This document shows positions 24,991 to 34,041 of a stretch of 64,000 bases of DNA, one piece after another; the first letter of the stretch is position 1, and each line of letters opens with the position of its first letter. Below the pieces are notes generated by a model. That model did not search any database, was not told where the DNA came from, and saw nothing but the letters and a program-made list of their open reading frames with translations. The translations under genes were made by a program, and so were the position numbers. Source of the stretch: Planomonospora sp. ID67723 (GTDB lineage: Bacteria > Actinomycetota > Actinomycetes > Streptosporangiales > Streptosporangiaceae). The stretch covers positions 496,001 to 560,000 of the forward strand of contig NZ_JABTEZ010000004.1 in the NCBI RefSeq assembly GCF_015711605.1. Reading direction: 5' to 3'.

Positions 24991-25008
24991 TGATCTACAA
25001 CGTAAAGG
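24991..25008. repeat. Copy 2 of a shared 18-base motif near an MFS gene
   Basis: TGATCTAC-AAC-GTAAAGG lies 15 bases after the PNPOx-like stop and about 70 bases beyond the end of MFS copy 2. It matches the motif at 18288-18305 at 15 of 18 positions. Confidence 0.6.
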
Positions 25009-25076
25009 CGTTTGCTTGTTTCAAGACCAAATAGAAGCCACCAGCAGGACCAGAGCAGCAGAAGCCGAGTCGCGTC

Positions 25077-26243
25077 TCATCGGGCCAGCACCTGCCGGGG
25101 GCGGAGGGCGCCGGCGGAGGCCGCCATGAAGGCGGCCAGGGCGACGGGGACGGCGAGGGCGGCGGGCAGGCCGACCAGCTCGGAGACGCCGCCGATGATC
25201 GCGGGGCCGGCGAGGAGTCCGGCATAGCCGACGGTGGCGACCTGGGCGATGGCCTGCCCGGCGCGGGCGGGATCGTGGTTCCCCGCGGCGGAGAAGACCT
25301 GGGGCACGATCGTGGCCAGGCCGAGGCCGAACAGGGCGAAACCGGCGATGGCGACGGGGACGGTGCCGACGAGCAGGGCGGCGCCGAGGCCGAGGGTGGC
25401 GACGACGCCGGAGACGCGGACGAGCCGGACGGGGCCGTGGCGCAGGGCCAGGCGATCCCCGGCGAAGCGGCCGACGGTCATGGCGGTGGAGAAGACGGCG
25501 AAGCCCAGGGCGGCGACGGTCTCGGAGGCGTGGAGGTCCTCGAAGAGGTAGACGGAGGTCCAGTCGACGGCGGCGCCTTCGCCGACGAGCCCGGCGAAGG
25601 CGACGACGCCCATGAGGACGATCCAGCCGCTCCAGGGGGCGCGGCCGGTGGTGGCGGAGGCGCGGGGGGCGCGGGTGGCCGGTAGCAGGTGGCGTCCGGC
25701 GTAGAGGGAGAGCAGGACGAGAGGGACGGCGGTGGCGATGAGGGTGATGCCGGCGCTGAGGCCGAGGAAGGCGAAGAGTCCGCCGATGCCGGCGCCGATG
25801 AGCCCGCCGATGCTGAACATGCCGTGGAAGGAGGACATGATGGGGCGGCCGTGGGCCCGTTCGACTTCGACGCCGTGGGCGTTCATGGAGACGTCGAGTG
25901 AGGCGTTGATCAGGCCGTAGAGGAAGAGCACGGCGATGAGGAGGGGGAGGCTGGGGGCGTAGCCGGCGGGGATGATGGCCAGGGCGGTGCCGATGCCCGC
26001 GGGGACGATGACGCGGGTGCTGCCGAGGTGGTCGGTGAGGCGGCCGGCGAAGCGCATGCCGACAACGAGCCCGCCGGCGGCGGCCAGGAGTCCGTAGCTG
26101 AGCTGGCCGTCGGTGAGGGCGAGACTGTTCTTGACGGCGGGGATGCGGGCGGCCCACACGCCGGAGACGGTGCCGAGCAGGATGAAGAAGTAGGACACGG
26201 CGCGGCGGGCGTTGACGGCCTGCTGGGTCGTGGTGGTGCTCAT
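25077..26243 (-). CDS. MFS transporter (YbjJ-like), copy 2
   Basis: A 388-residue, twelve-helix major facilitator clearly paralogous to the transporter at 18292-19527: both share GVWAARIP/GTWTARIP, the LDVSMNAHGVEVERAHGRPIMSSFHGMFSIGG region, VGEGAAVDWTSVYL and IVPQVFSAAGNHDPARAGQA. The substrate is unknown. ATG 26243 follows a GGGGA-type ribosome binding site. It is the last gene of a MarR-SDR-MFS unit on the minus strand, 117 bases after the SDR gene, which suggests export or uptake of a compound processed by that enzyme. Confidence 0.88.
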   Translation of the reverse strand: MSTTTTQQAVNARRAVSYFFILLGTVSGVWAARIPAVKNSLALTDGQLSYGLLAAAGGLVVGMRFAGRLTDHLGSTRVIVPAGIGTALAIIPAGYAPSLPLLIAVLFLYGLINASLDVSMNAHGVEVERAHGRPIMSSFHGMFSIGGLIGAGIGGLFAFLGLSAGITLIATAVPLVLLSLYAGRHLLPATRAPRASATTGRAPWSGWIVLMGVVAFAGLVGEGAAVDWTSVYLFEDLHASETVAALGFAVFSTAMTVGRFAGDRLALRHGPVRLVRVSGVVATLGLGAALLVGTVPVAIAGFALFGLGLATIVPQVFSAAGNHDPARAGQAIAQVATVGYAGLLAGPAIIGGVSELVGLPAALAVPVALAAFMAASAGALRPRQVLAR

Positions 26244-26360
26244 GTTCGTCCCCGGGGGTGGTGATCGGCTGGGAGTCGTCATTCAATCATCGGGCGGGTC
26301 GCCGGGTGCCCGGTGGGTTTCCGGTCCGGGTTCCCCTTCGGAGGGAGGGGCCGGGGAGGT

Positions 26361-27134
26361 TCAGTGGACCGAGAAACCGCCGTCGGCGCAGATGGTCTGG
26401 CCGGTGATGCAGGCGCCGGCGGGGCTCGCGAGGAGGACGGCGAGGCCGGCGAAGTCGGCGGGCAGGCCGTTGCGGCCTGTCATGGCGCGGGCGGCGAGGG
26501 CTTCGACGCGCCCGGGGACGGCCTGGGCCGGCTCGGTGAGGGGCGTGAGGACGAAGCCCGGGATGATGGTGTTGCTGGTGACGCCGGAGGCGGACCAGGC
26601 CTCGGCCTGGGAGCGGGACAGGCCGGCGATGGCGGCTTTGGAGACGCCGTAGGCGCCACTGTCGCCGAAGGCGCTGATGGACTGCTGGCTTCCTATGTTG
26701 ATGATGCGCCCCCATCCGCGGGCGGCCATGCGCGGGCCGTGGTGCTGGCCCAGGAGGTAGGGGGCGGTGATGTTGACGGCCATGGTCTGGTCGTAGTCGT
26801 CGACGGTGAGGTCGGCCATGGGGCGGCGGATGTTGTTGGCGGCGTCGTTGACCAGGATGTCGATTTCGCCGTGGTGGGTGGCGGCTTGTTCGCACAGGCG
26901 GGCGACATCGGCGCGGTCGCCGAGATCGGCGCTGACGGCGGCGGCCTGGACGCCGTGGCGGCGCAGGTTCTCGACGGCGGTCGCGAGGGGCCCTGGGCGG
27001 CGGGCGGCGATGACGACGCGGGCGCCGGCGCGGCCGAGGGCTTCGGCGATGGCGTAGCCGATGCCGGAGCTGCCGCCGGTGACCAGAGCGGTGCGGCCGG
27101 TGAGGGAGAAGAGGTCATCGAGATATCCGGGCAT
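26361..27134 (-). CDS. Short-chain dehydrogenase/reductase (SDR)
   Basis: A 257-residue classical SDR of Rossmann fold. The cofactor motif TGGSSGIG is at about 19-26, a variant NDAANN replaces the usual NNAG near 91, catalytic Ser lies in INIGSQQS and the YxxxK motif in YGVSKAA; the C-terminus CADGGFSVH is typical of family members that use NAD(P). Substrate unknown. The ATG at 27134 is preferred, but an in-frame ATG at 27152 is possible. It follows the MarR gene by 25 bases and precedes the MFS gene. Confidence 0.9.
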   Translation of the reverse strand: MPGYLDDLFSLTGRTALVTGGSSGIGYAIAEALGRAGARVVIAARRPGPLATAVENLRRHGVQAAAVSADLGDRADVARLCEQAATHHGEIDILVNDAANNIRRPMADLTVDDYDQTMAVNITAPYLLGQHHGPRMAARGWGRIINIGSQQSISAFGDSGAYGVSKAAIAGLSRSQAEAWSASGVTSNTIIPGFVLTPLTEPAQAVPGRVEALAARAMTGRNGLPADFAGLAVLLASPAGACITGQTICADGGFSVH

Positions 27135-27159
27135 AGCCCTTAATCCTATCATCCCACCT

Positions 27160-27672
27160 TTACCGAGGTGGATCTTCCCCGAGGTCGGCGACGGTGACCT
27201 GGATCTCGCCGAGGACGGTGCACAGGTCGTGCAGGAGGCGGGTGTCGAGGCGTTCGAGCAGACGGCGGAAGTCGTCGATGCCCGCCTCGGAGATGCGTTC
27301 GAGGAGGACGTGCCCCTCGGGAGTGAGTTCCACGCGGCGCACGCGGCGGTCGTTGGGGTCCTCGCGGCGGGTGACGAGGCCGTGGCCGATCAGGCGGTCG
27401 ACGATGCCGGTGACGGTGCCCAGGCCGACGTCGAGGTGGTGGGCGATGTCCTGTCCGGAGGCGGATTCGCGGAAGGCCAGGAACATGATGACCTTGAGCT
27501 GGCGCATGGTGAGGTTGGAGTCGAGGAGGGGGGAGGAGTGCTGGCGGCTTTCGGCGAGGAATCGGCCCAGGTCGCGCTGTATCTGTCCGATCCGGTCGAT
27601 CAGCCGGTCGCGTTCGTCGTCCACACTCACCCCTCGCTTCCTGAGAAGGTTATCAGGATTGTAAGACGCCAT
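27160..27672 (-). CDS. MarR family transcriptional regulator
   Basis: A 170-residue regulator with the MarR winged helix (MRQLKVIMFLAFRESASGQDIAHHLDVGLGTVTGIVDRLIGHGLVTRREDPNDRRVRRVELTPEG). MarR proteins repress efflux and catabolic genes until a small, often aromatic, ligand binds. The annotated ATG at 27672 has no ribosome binding site; a GTG at 27630 preceded by AGGAAG gives a shorter, perhaps truer product. It heads the MarR-SDR-MFS unit and is divergent from the RND pump, so the 77-base gap before the pump probably holds its operator. Confidence 0.9.
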   Translation of the reverse strand: MASYNPDNLLRKRGVSVDDERDRLIDRIGQIQRDLGRFLAESRQHSSPLLDSNLTMRQLKVIMFLAFRESASGQDIAHHLDVGLGTVTGIVDRLIGHGLVTRREDPNDRRVRRVELTPEGHVLLERISEAGIDDFRRLLERLDTRLLHDLCTVLGEIQVTVADLGEDPPR

Positions 27673-27749
27673 TAAATATTCGTGTGAGGCGAAGTGTTAG
27701 TCTTGTGCGAAATTTACTGTGACGTCCCCGGCCCTAGGAGTCCGTCCCG

Positions 27750-30700
27750 ATGACCGCCCTGGCCAGGTTGAGCCTCGCCAACCGCAGCCTCGTCATAATG
27801 ATCGCGCTGGTGTTGAGCGCGTTCGGCGCCTTCGCGATCCCGTCGCTGAAGCAGCAACTGCTGCCCTCGCTCTCGTTCCCCGGGGCGTTCGTGGTGGCCC
27901 CGTACCTCGGCGCCTCCCCCGAGATCGTCGAGGAGCAGGTCACCAAGCCGATCGAGGACAGCTTCCAGGGCATCGAGGGGATCACCGAGGTGACCTCCAC
28001 CTCCAGGGAGGGGATGTCGCAGGTCCAGGCGTCCTTCGAGTACGGCACCGACATCGAGGCCGCGGTCGGCAAGATGCAGCAGGCGGTCTCCCGCATCGAG
28101 GCCCAGCTGCCCGAGGGGGTCGACCCGCAGGTGCTGGCGGGCGGCACCGACGACATCCCGGTCATGGTGCTCGCGGTCGGCGACGGCGGGGACGCCCGGG
28201 CGATGGCCGACAAGCTCGAACGGATCATGGTTCCGGAGCTGCGGGGCATCGAGGGCGTCAGCGAGGTGACGGTGACCGGCGTTCGTGAGGAGAACGTCGT
28301 CATCACCCCGGACCTCAAGAAGCTCGCCCTGCGCGGCCTGCAGCCGACCGCGATCGCGGAGGCGCTGCGGGCCAACGGCCAGCCGATCCCCGCCGGCAGC
28401 TTCACCGAGGACAACATGTCGCTGACCGTGCAGGTCGGCAGCAGGATCGACTCGATCGAGGAACTGCGGGACCTCTACCTCGCCCCGGCGGCCCAGGCCC
28501 AGCAGAACCCGGCCGCCCAGGCACAGCAGGGCCGCCAGGCGCCCGGCCGTACGGCGGCGCAGCAGCAGCCCCAGCAGCGGCCCGCGGCCGCACCCGAGCC
28601 GGTCAGGCTCGGCGACGTGGCGGAGGTGGAGCGCGAGCCGGCGGCGGCGACCTCGCTGACCCGCACCAACGGCGAGCCCAGCCTGGGCGTGTCGATCACG
28701 ATGTCGCCCGACGGCAACGCGGTGGCGATCTCGCACGCGGTGGAGGAGAAGAAGGCGGAGATCGTCCGCGCGCTCGGCGACGCCGCGGAGGTGACGGTCA
28801 TCTTCGACCAGGCGCCCTACGTGGAGCGCTCGATCGAGGACCTGACGACCGAGGGGCTGCTCGGCCTGGCCTTCGCGGTGCTGGTCATCCTCGTGTTCCT
28901 GCTGTCGCTGCGTTCCACGCTGGTGACGGCGGTGTCGATCCCGCTCTCGGTGGTGATCGCGCTGATCGCGCTGTGGCTGGGCGACTACTCGCTGAACATG
29001 CTGACGCTGGGCGCACTGACCATCGCGGTCGGCCGCGTGGTGGACGACTCGATCGTGGTCCTGGAGAACATCAAGCGGCACCTGGGGTACGGCGAGGCCA
29101 AGCGTGACGCCGTGCTGGCCGGTGTGCGCGAGGTGAGCGGCGCGGTGACGGCCTCGACGCTGACGACGGTGGCGGTGTTCGCGCCCATCGCCGTGGTCGG
29201 CGGCATGGTGGGCCAGCTGTTCGCGCCGTTCGCGATCACGGTGACGGTGGCGCTGCTGGCCTCGCTGCTGGTCTCGCTGACGGTGATCCCGGTGCTGGCG
29301 TACTGGTTCCTGAAGGCCCCGGTGCTCAGCCCGGAGCAGGCCCGCGCGGTCCGCGAGGAGGCCGAGGCCAAGGAACTGCGCAGCCCGCTGCAGCGCGCCT
29401 ACCTGCCGGTGCTGCGGTTCGCGACCCGGCGGCGCCTGGTGACGGTGCTGATCGGCATCGTGGTGTTCGTCGGCACGCTGGGCCTGGCCGGGCGGCTGGA
29501 GACCAACTTCCTGGACTCCTCCGGGCAGAACACCATCTCCATCAGCCAGAAGATGCCGGTCGGGACCGACCTGGCGACCACGGACGCGGCGGCCGAGAAG
29601 GTCGAGGAGGTGCTCGCCGGCCTCAAGAGCCAGGGCGTTCAGTCCTATCAGGTCAACGTGGGCGGCGGCGGCGGTTTCATGGGCGGTGCGACGGGCGGCG
29701 GCGGCGACCGCGCGTCCTACTCGGTGAGCGTGGCCGAGGGCACCGACACCCCGGCACTGGAGGAGGCGCTGCGCAAGCGTCTGGCCCAGCTGCAGGGCAC
29801 CGGTGAGATCACCGTGGGCGCGAGCGGCGGCGGCATGGGCGGCGGCTCCACCAACCAGCTGCAGGTGATCGTGCAGGCGCCCGACCTCGCGACGCTGAAG
29901 ACGGCCGCCGAGACCGTGCGCGGCGCGATGGCCGAGCTGGACGGGCTACGCGACGTCACCTCCAACCTGGCGGCCAGCGCCGAGCGGATCGAGGTCCAGG
30001 TGGACCGGGAGAAGGCCGCGGCCAGGGGCCTGAGCGAGGCGGCGATCGGGCAGATCGTCGCGCAGCAGTTCCGCGGCGCGCCACTGGGCGAGATGACGCT
30101 GGACGGGCAGGCCGGCGACGTGGTCCTGCGCAGCGGTGACGCGCCGAAGGACGTCGAGGAGATCCGCGAGCTGAAGCTGCCGACCGCGACCGGCCTGGTC
30201 GAGCTGGCGGACGTGGCGTCGGTGAAGAAGATCGGGGGGCCCACTCAGGTGACCCGGATCGACGGTGAGCGCAGCGCGACGGTGTCGGGCACGGCCACCG
30301 GCAGCGACCTGGGCAGCGTGACGGCGGCGCTGACGGAGAAGCTCAAGGGCCTGTCGCTGCCGGCAGGGGCGTCGTACACCATCGGCGGCGTGAGCGCCGA
30401 CCAGGCAGAGGCCTTCGGCCAGCTGGGACTGGCGATGCTGGCCGCGATCGCGATCGTCTTCATGATCATGGTGGCGACGTTCCGGAGCTTCGTCCAGCCG
30501 CTGATCCTGCTGGTGTCGGTGCCGTTCGCGGCGACCGGCGCGCTCGGGCTGCTGCTGGTCACCGGCACCCCGATGGGCGTCCCGGCGCTGATCGGCATGC
30601 TGATGCTGATCGGCATCGTGGTGACCAACGCGATCGTGCTGATCGACCTGATCAACCAGTACCGCGCGCAGGGCCTGGGCATCGTGGAGGCGGTGATCGA

Positions 30701-30992
30701 AGGCGGGCGCCGCCGCCTGCGGCCGATCCTGATGACCGCGGTGGCGACGATCTTCGCGTTGATCCCGATGGCGCTCGGCCTGACCGGGTCGGGCGGGTTC
30801 ATCTCCCAGCCCCTCGCCATCGTGGTGATCGGCGGATTGCTGTCGTCGACGCTGCTGACGCTGGTGCTGGTGCCGACCCTGTACGTGATGCTGGAGCGGA
30901 CCAAGGAGCGGTTGCGCCGCAAGCCGAAGGCCGGTGGGCGGGAGCCCGGGGCCGAGGTCCGCAACCCGGGGGAGCTGGCCCCGGCCAAGTGA
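27750..30992 (+). CDS. RND family efflux transporter (AcrB/HAE1-like permease)
   Basis: A 1080-residue resistance-nodulation-division pump with twelve transmembrane helices: one at the N-terminus, then after a large extracytoplasmic domain a block (about 370-530), a second large domain and a final block (about 890-1060). Conserved stretches include QQLLPSLSFPGAFV, VGRVVDDSIVVLENI (helix 4 with the proton-relay Asp pair) and MGVPALIGMLMLIGIVVTNAIVLIDLINQ. Low-complexity inserts are present: a Gln/Ala/Pro-rich loop (about 245-285) and Gly-rich loops (about 635-655, 690-705). TAGGAG precedes the ATG by 9 bases. No membrane-fusion or outer-membrane partner is encoded, as usual in Gram-positive bacteria. 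The divergent MarR is its likely regulator. Confidence 0.93.
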   Translation: MTALARLSLANRSLVIMIALVLSAFGAFAIPSLKQQLLPSLSFPGAFVVAPYLGASPEIVEEQVTKPIEDSFQGIEGITEVTSTSREGMSQVQASFEYGTDIEAAVGKMQQAVSRIEAQLPEGVDPQVLAGGTDDIPVMVLAVGDGGDARAMADKLERIMVPELRGIEGVSEVTVTGVREENVVITPDLKKLALRGLQPTAIAEALRANGQPIPAGSFTEDNMSLTVQVGSRIDSIEELRDLYLAPAAQAQQNPAAQAQQGRQAPGRTAAQQQPQQRPAAAPEPVRLGDVAEVEREPAAATSLTRTNGEPSLGVSITMSPDGNAVAISHAVEEKKAEIVRALGDAAEVTVIFDQAPYVERSIEDLTTEGLLGLAFAVLVILVFLLSLRSTLVTAVSIPLSVVIALIALWLGDYSLNMLTLGALTIAVGRVVDDSIVVLENIKRHLGYGEAKRDAVLAGVREVSGAVTASTLTTVAVFAPIAVVGGMVGQLFAPFAITVTVALLASLLVSLTVIPVLAYWFLKAPVLSPEQARAVREEAEAKELRSPLQRAYLPVLRFATRRRLVTVLIGIVVFVGTLGLAGRLETNFLDSSGQNTISISQKMPVGTDLATTDAAAEKVEEVLAGLKSQGVQSYQVNVGGGGGFMGGATGGGGDRASYSVSVAEGTDTPALEEALRKRLAQLQGTGEITVGASGGGMGGGSTNQLQVIVQAPDLATLKTAAETVRGAMAELDGLRDVTSNLAASAERIEVQVDREKAAARGLSEAAIGQIVAQQFRGAPLGEMTLDGQAGDVVLRSGDAPKDVEEIRELKLPTATGLVELADVASVKKIGGPTQVTRIDGERSATVSGTATGSDLGSVTAALTEKLKGLSLPAGASYTIGGVSADQAEAFGQLGLAMLAAIAIVFMIMVATFRSFVQPLILLVSVPFAATGALGLLLVTGTPMGVPALIGMLMLIGIVVTNAIVLIDLINQYRAQGLGIVEAVIEGGRRRLRPILMTAVATIFALIPMALGLTGSGGFISQPLAIVVIGGLLSSTLLTLVLVPTLYVMLERTKERLRRKPKAGGREPGAEVRNPGELAPAK

Positions 30993-30997
30993 TCCCT

Positions 30998-31052
30998 TGA
31001 CATGCACACGGGCCGTACGGCGCACGCCGCCGTACGGCCCGTGTGCATGTCA
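30998..31052 (+). terminator. Very long hairpin terminator after the RND pump gene
   Basis: A perfect 25-base-pair stem (30998-31022 with 31028-31052) closed by a five-base loop begins five bases after the stop codon. Its length and perfection are unusual for a terminator, but position and lack of coding sense support that role. Confidence 0.75.
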
Positions 31053-31090
31053 GGCCCCATGCGGCCTGCGGAGCCGGGTCGCATGGGGCC
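31053..31090 (+). terminator. Second hairpin immediately after the long terminator
   Basis: An 11-base-pair perfect stem (31053-31063 with 31080-31090, 16-base loop) directly abuts the first hairpin, making a double terminator between the RND and NADAR genes. Confidence 0.5.
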
Positions 31091-31184
31091 GGTGCGCCGA
31101 GCCCCGGGACCGGCGGGCAAAACGATTGCGAGGGCCACGGGTCTCTGGCAAAGTGCCGGTTCGGGCAACCCCACCGAGGAATGG

Positions 31185-31622
31185 ATGACGATCTACTTCT
31201 ACGCCGCCGACGAGGTTCCCTACGGATGCTTCTCGAACTTCTCCGCACACGGCTTCGACCTTGACGGACACTGGTGGCCGACTTCGGAGCACTACTTCCA
31301 GGCCTGCAAGTTCGCGGGCACCCGCCACGCCGATGTCATCCGCCGGGCCCGAACCCCCCTGCGCGCCGCCGAACTGGGCCGGGACCCGTCCAGGCCGCTA
31401 CGGCGGGATTGGGAGCGGGTCAAAGACGACGTGATGCGCCGTGCCGTGGCGGCGAAGTTCCACGCGCACGCCGACATTCGCGCCATCCTGCTGTCCACCG
31501 GAGAGCAGGAGATCGTCGAGGACACCACCACCGACCACTACTGGGGGCGCGGCAGGACCGGAACCGGCAAGAACATGCTCGGCCGGATCCTGATGCGCAC
31601 GCGTCACCGGCTCCGCGCCTAA
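31185..31622 (+). CDS. NADAR family protein (YbiA-like)
   Basis: A 145-residue NADAR-domain protein. Hallmarks: YGCFSNFSAHGFDLDGHWWPTSEHYFQACKF, KDDVMRRAVAAKF and DHYWGRGRTGTGKNMLGRIL. Family members are N-glycosidases acting on reactive riboflavin-pathway intermediates (YbiA) or reverse guanine ADP-ribosylation as antitoxins to DarT-type toxins. No DarT-like toxin or riboflavin gene is nearby, so a housekeeping damage-repair role is more likely here. The ATG at 31185 has GAGGA five bases upstream. It stands alone after a double terminator and before purB. Confidence 0.9.
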   Translation: MTIYFYAADEVPYGCFSNFSAHGFDLDGHWWPTSEHYFQACKFAGTRHADVIRRARTPLRAAELGRDPSRPLRRDWERVKDDVMRRAVAAKFHAHADIRAILLSTGEQEIVEDTTTDHYWGRGRTGTGKNMLGRILMRTRHRLRA

Positions 31623-31785
31623 TTCACCGACCCCGTTCACCGATGATCCTCCTCCCGGTGGACCTTCCCGGCCGCGACACCGGACCGCCTCCGGATCCCG
31701 GTAGTCGGGCTGAGGACGAGATGCCGCAGGCCACGGGAAGGGGCGGGGCGCACTGCGGGCGACGGCGCCGATAGACTGCGGCAAC

Positions 31786-33216
31786 GTGACTGCCAAGCCG
31801 CGTATCCCCAATGTCCTGGCCAGCCGCTACGCCTCCGTGGAGCTGGCCCGCCTGTGGTCCCCCGAATACAAGGTGGTGGCCGAGCGGCGCCTGTGGCTGG
31901 CCGTGCTGGCCGCGCAGGCGGAGCTGGGGGTGGAGGTCCCCGCGGGAGTCGTGGCCGACTACGAGAAGGTGCTGGAGCAGGTCGACCTGGGCTCCATCGC
32001 CGAGCGCGAGCGCGTCACCCGCCACGACGTCAAGGCCCGCATCGAGGAGTTCAACGCCCTGGCCGGTCACGAGCACGTGCACAAGGGCATGACCTCGCGG
32101 GACCTGACCGAGAACGTCGAGCAACTGCAGATCCGCGACAGCCTGCTGCTGGTGCGCGATCGGTGCGTGGCGCTGCTGGCCCGGCTGGCGGCGCTGGCCG
32201 CCGAGCACTCGGGCACCGTGATGGCGGGCCGCTCGCACAACGTGGCCGCGCAGTCGACGACGCTGGGCAAGCGGTTCGCCTCGGCCGCCGACGAGCTGCT
32301 GGTGGCGTTCGAGCGGCTGGAGGAGCTGATCGCCCGCTACCCGCTGCGCGGGATCAAGGGGCCGGTCGGCACCGCGCAGGACATGCTGGACCTGCTGGGC
32401 GGCGACCGCGGCGCCCTGGCGGAGCTGGAGGACCGGGTCGCCGCGCACCTGGGGTTCGCCAACCGCTTCACCAGCGTCGGGCAGGTCTACCCGCGCTCGC
32501 TGGACTACGAGGCGGTGACGGCGCTGGTTCAACTGGCCGCCGCGCCGTCGTCGCTGGCCAAGACCATCCGGCTGATGGCCGGGCACGAGCTGGTCACCGA
32601 GGGCTTCGCCGAGGGCCAGGTCGGCTCCTCGGCGATGCCGCACAAGATGAACACCCGCTCGTGCGAGCGGGTCAACGGGCTGACGGTGATCCTGCGCGGG
32701 TACGCGTCGATGGCCGCCGAGCTCGCCGGGGACCAGTGGAACGAGGGCGATGTGTCGTGCTCGGTGGTGCGCCGGGTGGCACTGCCGGACGCGTTCTTCG
32801 CCTTCGACGGGCTGGTGGAGACGATGCTGACGGTCCTGGCCGAGTTCGGCGCGTTCCCCGCGGTGATCGCCGCCGAACTGGACCGGTACCTGCCGTTCCT
32901 GGCGACGACGAAGATGCTCATGGCTGCGGTGCGGGCCGGGGTGGGCCGGGAGACCGCGCATGAGCTGATCAAGGAGCACGCGGTGGCGTCCGCGCTGGCG
33001 ATGCGCGAGCGCGGGGCCGGCAACGAGCTGCTGGAGCGGTTGGCGTCCGACGAGCGGTTCCCGCTGGACCGGGCCGGTCTGGAGGCGCTGCTGGCCGACC
33101 GGATCGTGTTCACCGGTGCCGCGGCCGAGCAGGTCGAGGCGGTCGTGGCGCGGGTAGGGGAGATCACCTCCCGCTACCCGCAGGCCGCCGCGTACGTTCC
33201 CGGGGCGATCCTGTAG
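31786..33216 (+). CDS. purB: Adenylosuccinate lyase
   Basis: A 476-residue fumarase/aspartase-superfamily enzyme. It cleaves SAICAR to AICAR and adenylosuccinate to AMP, both releasing fumarate, in purine synthesis. Evidence: the superfamily signature GSSAMPHKMN at about 280-289, the TSRDLTENVEQ substrate loop near 103, the SHNVAAQSTTLGKRF segment with catalytic His, and full length for the family. GTG start at 31786. The GNAT gene begins six bases after its stop and is probably co-transcribed. No other pur genes are in the window. Confidence 0.96.
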   Translation: MTAKPRIPNVLASRYASVELARLWSPEYKVVAERRLWLAVLAAQAELGVEVPAGVVADYEKVLEQVDLGSIAERERVTRHDVKARIEEFNALAGHEHVHKGMTSRDLTENVEQLQIRDSLLLVRDRCVALLARLAALAAEHSGTVMAGRSHNVAAQSTTLGKRFASAADELLVAFERLEELIARYPLRGIKGPVGTAQDMLDLLGGDRGALAELEDRVAAHLGFANRFTSVGQVYPRSLDYEAVTALVQLAAAPSSLAKTIRLMAGHELVTEGFAEGQVGSSAMPHKMNTRSCERVNGLTVILRGYASMAAELAGDQWNEGDVSCSVVRRVALPDAFFAFDGLVETMLTVLAEFGAFPAVIAAELDRYLPFLATTKMLMAAVRAGVGRETAHELIKEHAVASALAMRERGAGNELLERLASDERFPLDRAGLEALLADRIVFTGAAAEQVEAVVARVGEITSRYPQAAAYVPGAIL

Positions 33217-33222
33217 CCGCCC

Positions 33223-33963
33223 GTGGAACTGAAGACCATCCAGGATGTCGCCACCGCGTCCGGCGACGACGCCGTCATCATGTGGACCGCGCAGGGACTG
33301 CGCGCCGGGGTGCGGGCGTGGGCGTCGGACGGGGCCGTGGCGGTGGCCTGCCCTGACCTGAACCGCCGCGACCGCCTGGCCGTGCGCGGCCCCGCGCATC
33401 AGGTGGCCGAGCTGGTGCGGCAGGTGCGCCCCGAGCTCGGGCCGTCCTACCGGTTGCTGGGTGAGCGGCCGCTGGTCGCCGAGGTGGTACGGCGGGTGCC
33501 GGGAGCGGAGGTCGTGGGGACGTTCGAGTGGATGGACACCGCCGGGAACGGGTCCGGCGGTTCCGGGCGGGACGGCGAGGCCGGTTGGCTGGGCCCCGAA
33601 TCCGACGCGGAGGTGACGGCCCTGCTGGCCCAGGCGTCTCCGTCGGCGTGGGCGGTTCCGGGATTGACGGGAATCCGCCGGTGGGCGGGGATCCGGGACG
33701 CCGCGGGAACGCTGGCGGCCGTGGCCGCCGACGCGTGGTCGACGCCGCGGGTGGGCTTCGTCGCCGGGGTGGCCACCGCCCCCGCCCTCCGGGGCCGCGG
33801 CCTGGGCGAGGCGGTGTGCCGGTTCGTGCTCGGTGCGCTGGCCGCCGAGCACGAACGGGTCGCGCTGATGGTCGACACCGACAACCAGAGCGCGATCCGG
33901 CTGTACGAGCGGCTGGGCATGCGGATCCGCCCGGTCGCCGCCGCGGCCTTGACCTCGCCGTAG
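33223..33963 (+). CDS. GNAT family N-acetyltransferase
   Basis: A 246-residue protein whose C-terminal half (about 165-240) is a GNAT domain: FVAGVATAPALRGRGLGEAVCRFVLGAL is the acetyl-CoA-binding motif A and DTDNQSAIRLYERLGMRIRP motif B. The N-terminal half is an extra alpha/beta region seen in many actinobacterial GNATs and may be a decayed or substrate-recognition half. The acceptor is unknown. GTG start, six bases after the purB stop, so translation is likely coupled. Confidence 0.85.
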   Translation: MELKTIQDVATASGDDAVIMWTAQGLRAGVRAWASDGAVAVACPDLNRRDRLAVRGPAHQVAELVRQVRPELGPSYRLLGERPLVAEVVRRVPGAEVVGTFEWMDTAGNGSGGSGRDGEAGWLGPESDAEVTALLAQASPSAWAVPGLTGIRRWAGIRDAAGTLAAVAADAWSTPRVGFVAGVATAPALRGRGLGEAVCRFVLGALAAEHERVALMVDTDNQSAIRLYERLGMRIRPVAAAALTSP

Positions 33964-33992
33964 GCCCGGGTCCCGGGTTCGGCCGGGCCGGT

Positions 33993-34017
33993 GCGGTGCG
34001 CTCGTGGAGCGCACCGC
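33993..34017. terminator. Hairpin between convergent GNAT and ion channel genes
   Basis: A perfect 10-base-pair GC stem (33993-34002 with 34008-34017, five-base loop) lies between the two converging genes and can end transcription from either side. Confidence 0.6.
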
Positions 34018-34041
34018 CGGTCGCGCACGGGTCCCAGCCGG

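Noticed and set aside
30998-31052. IS terminal inverted repeats
   Set aside because: Arms are only five bases apart with nothing between them, so it is a hairpin rather than element ends.
31624-34014. 796-codon minus-strand frame opposite purB and the GNAT gene
   Set aside because: Shadow of two clear plus-strand genes; Arg/His/Gln/Pro-rich and without any motif.
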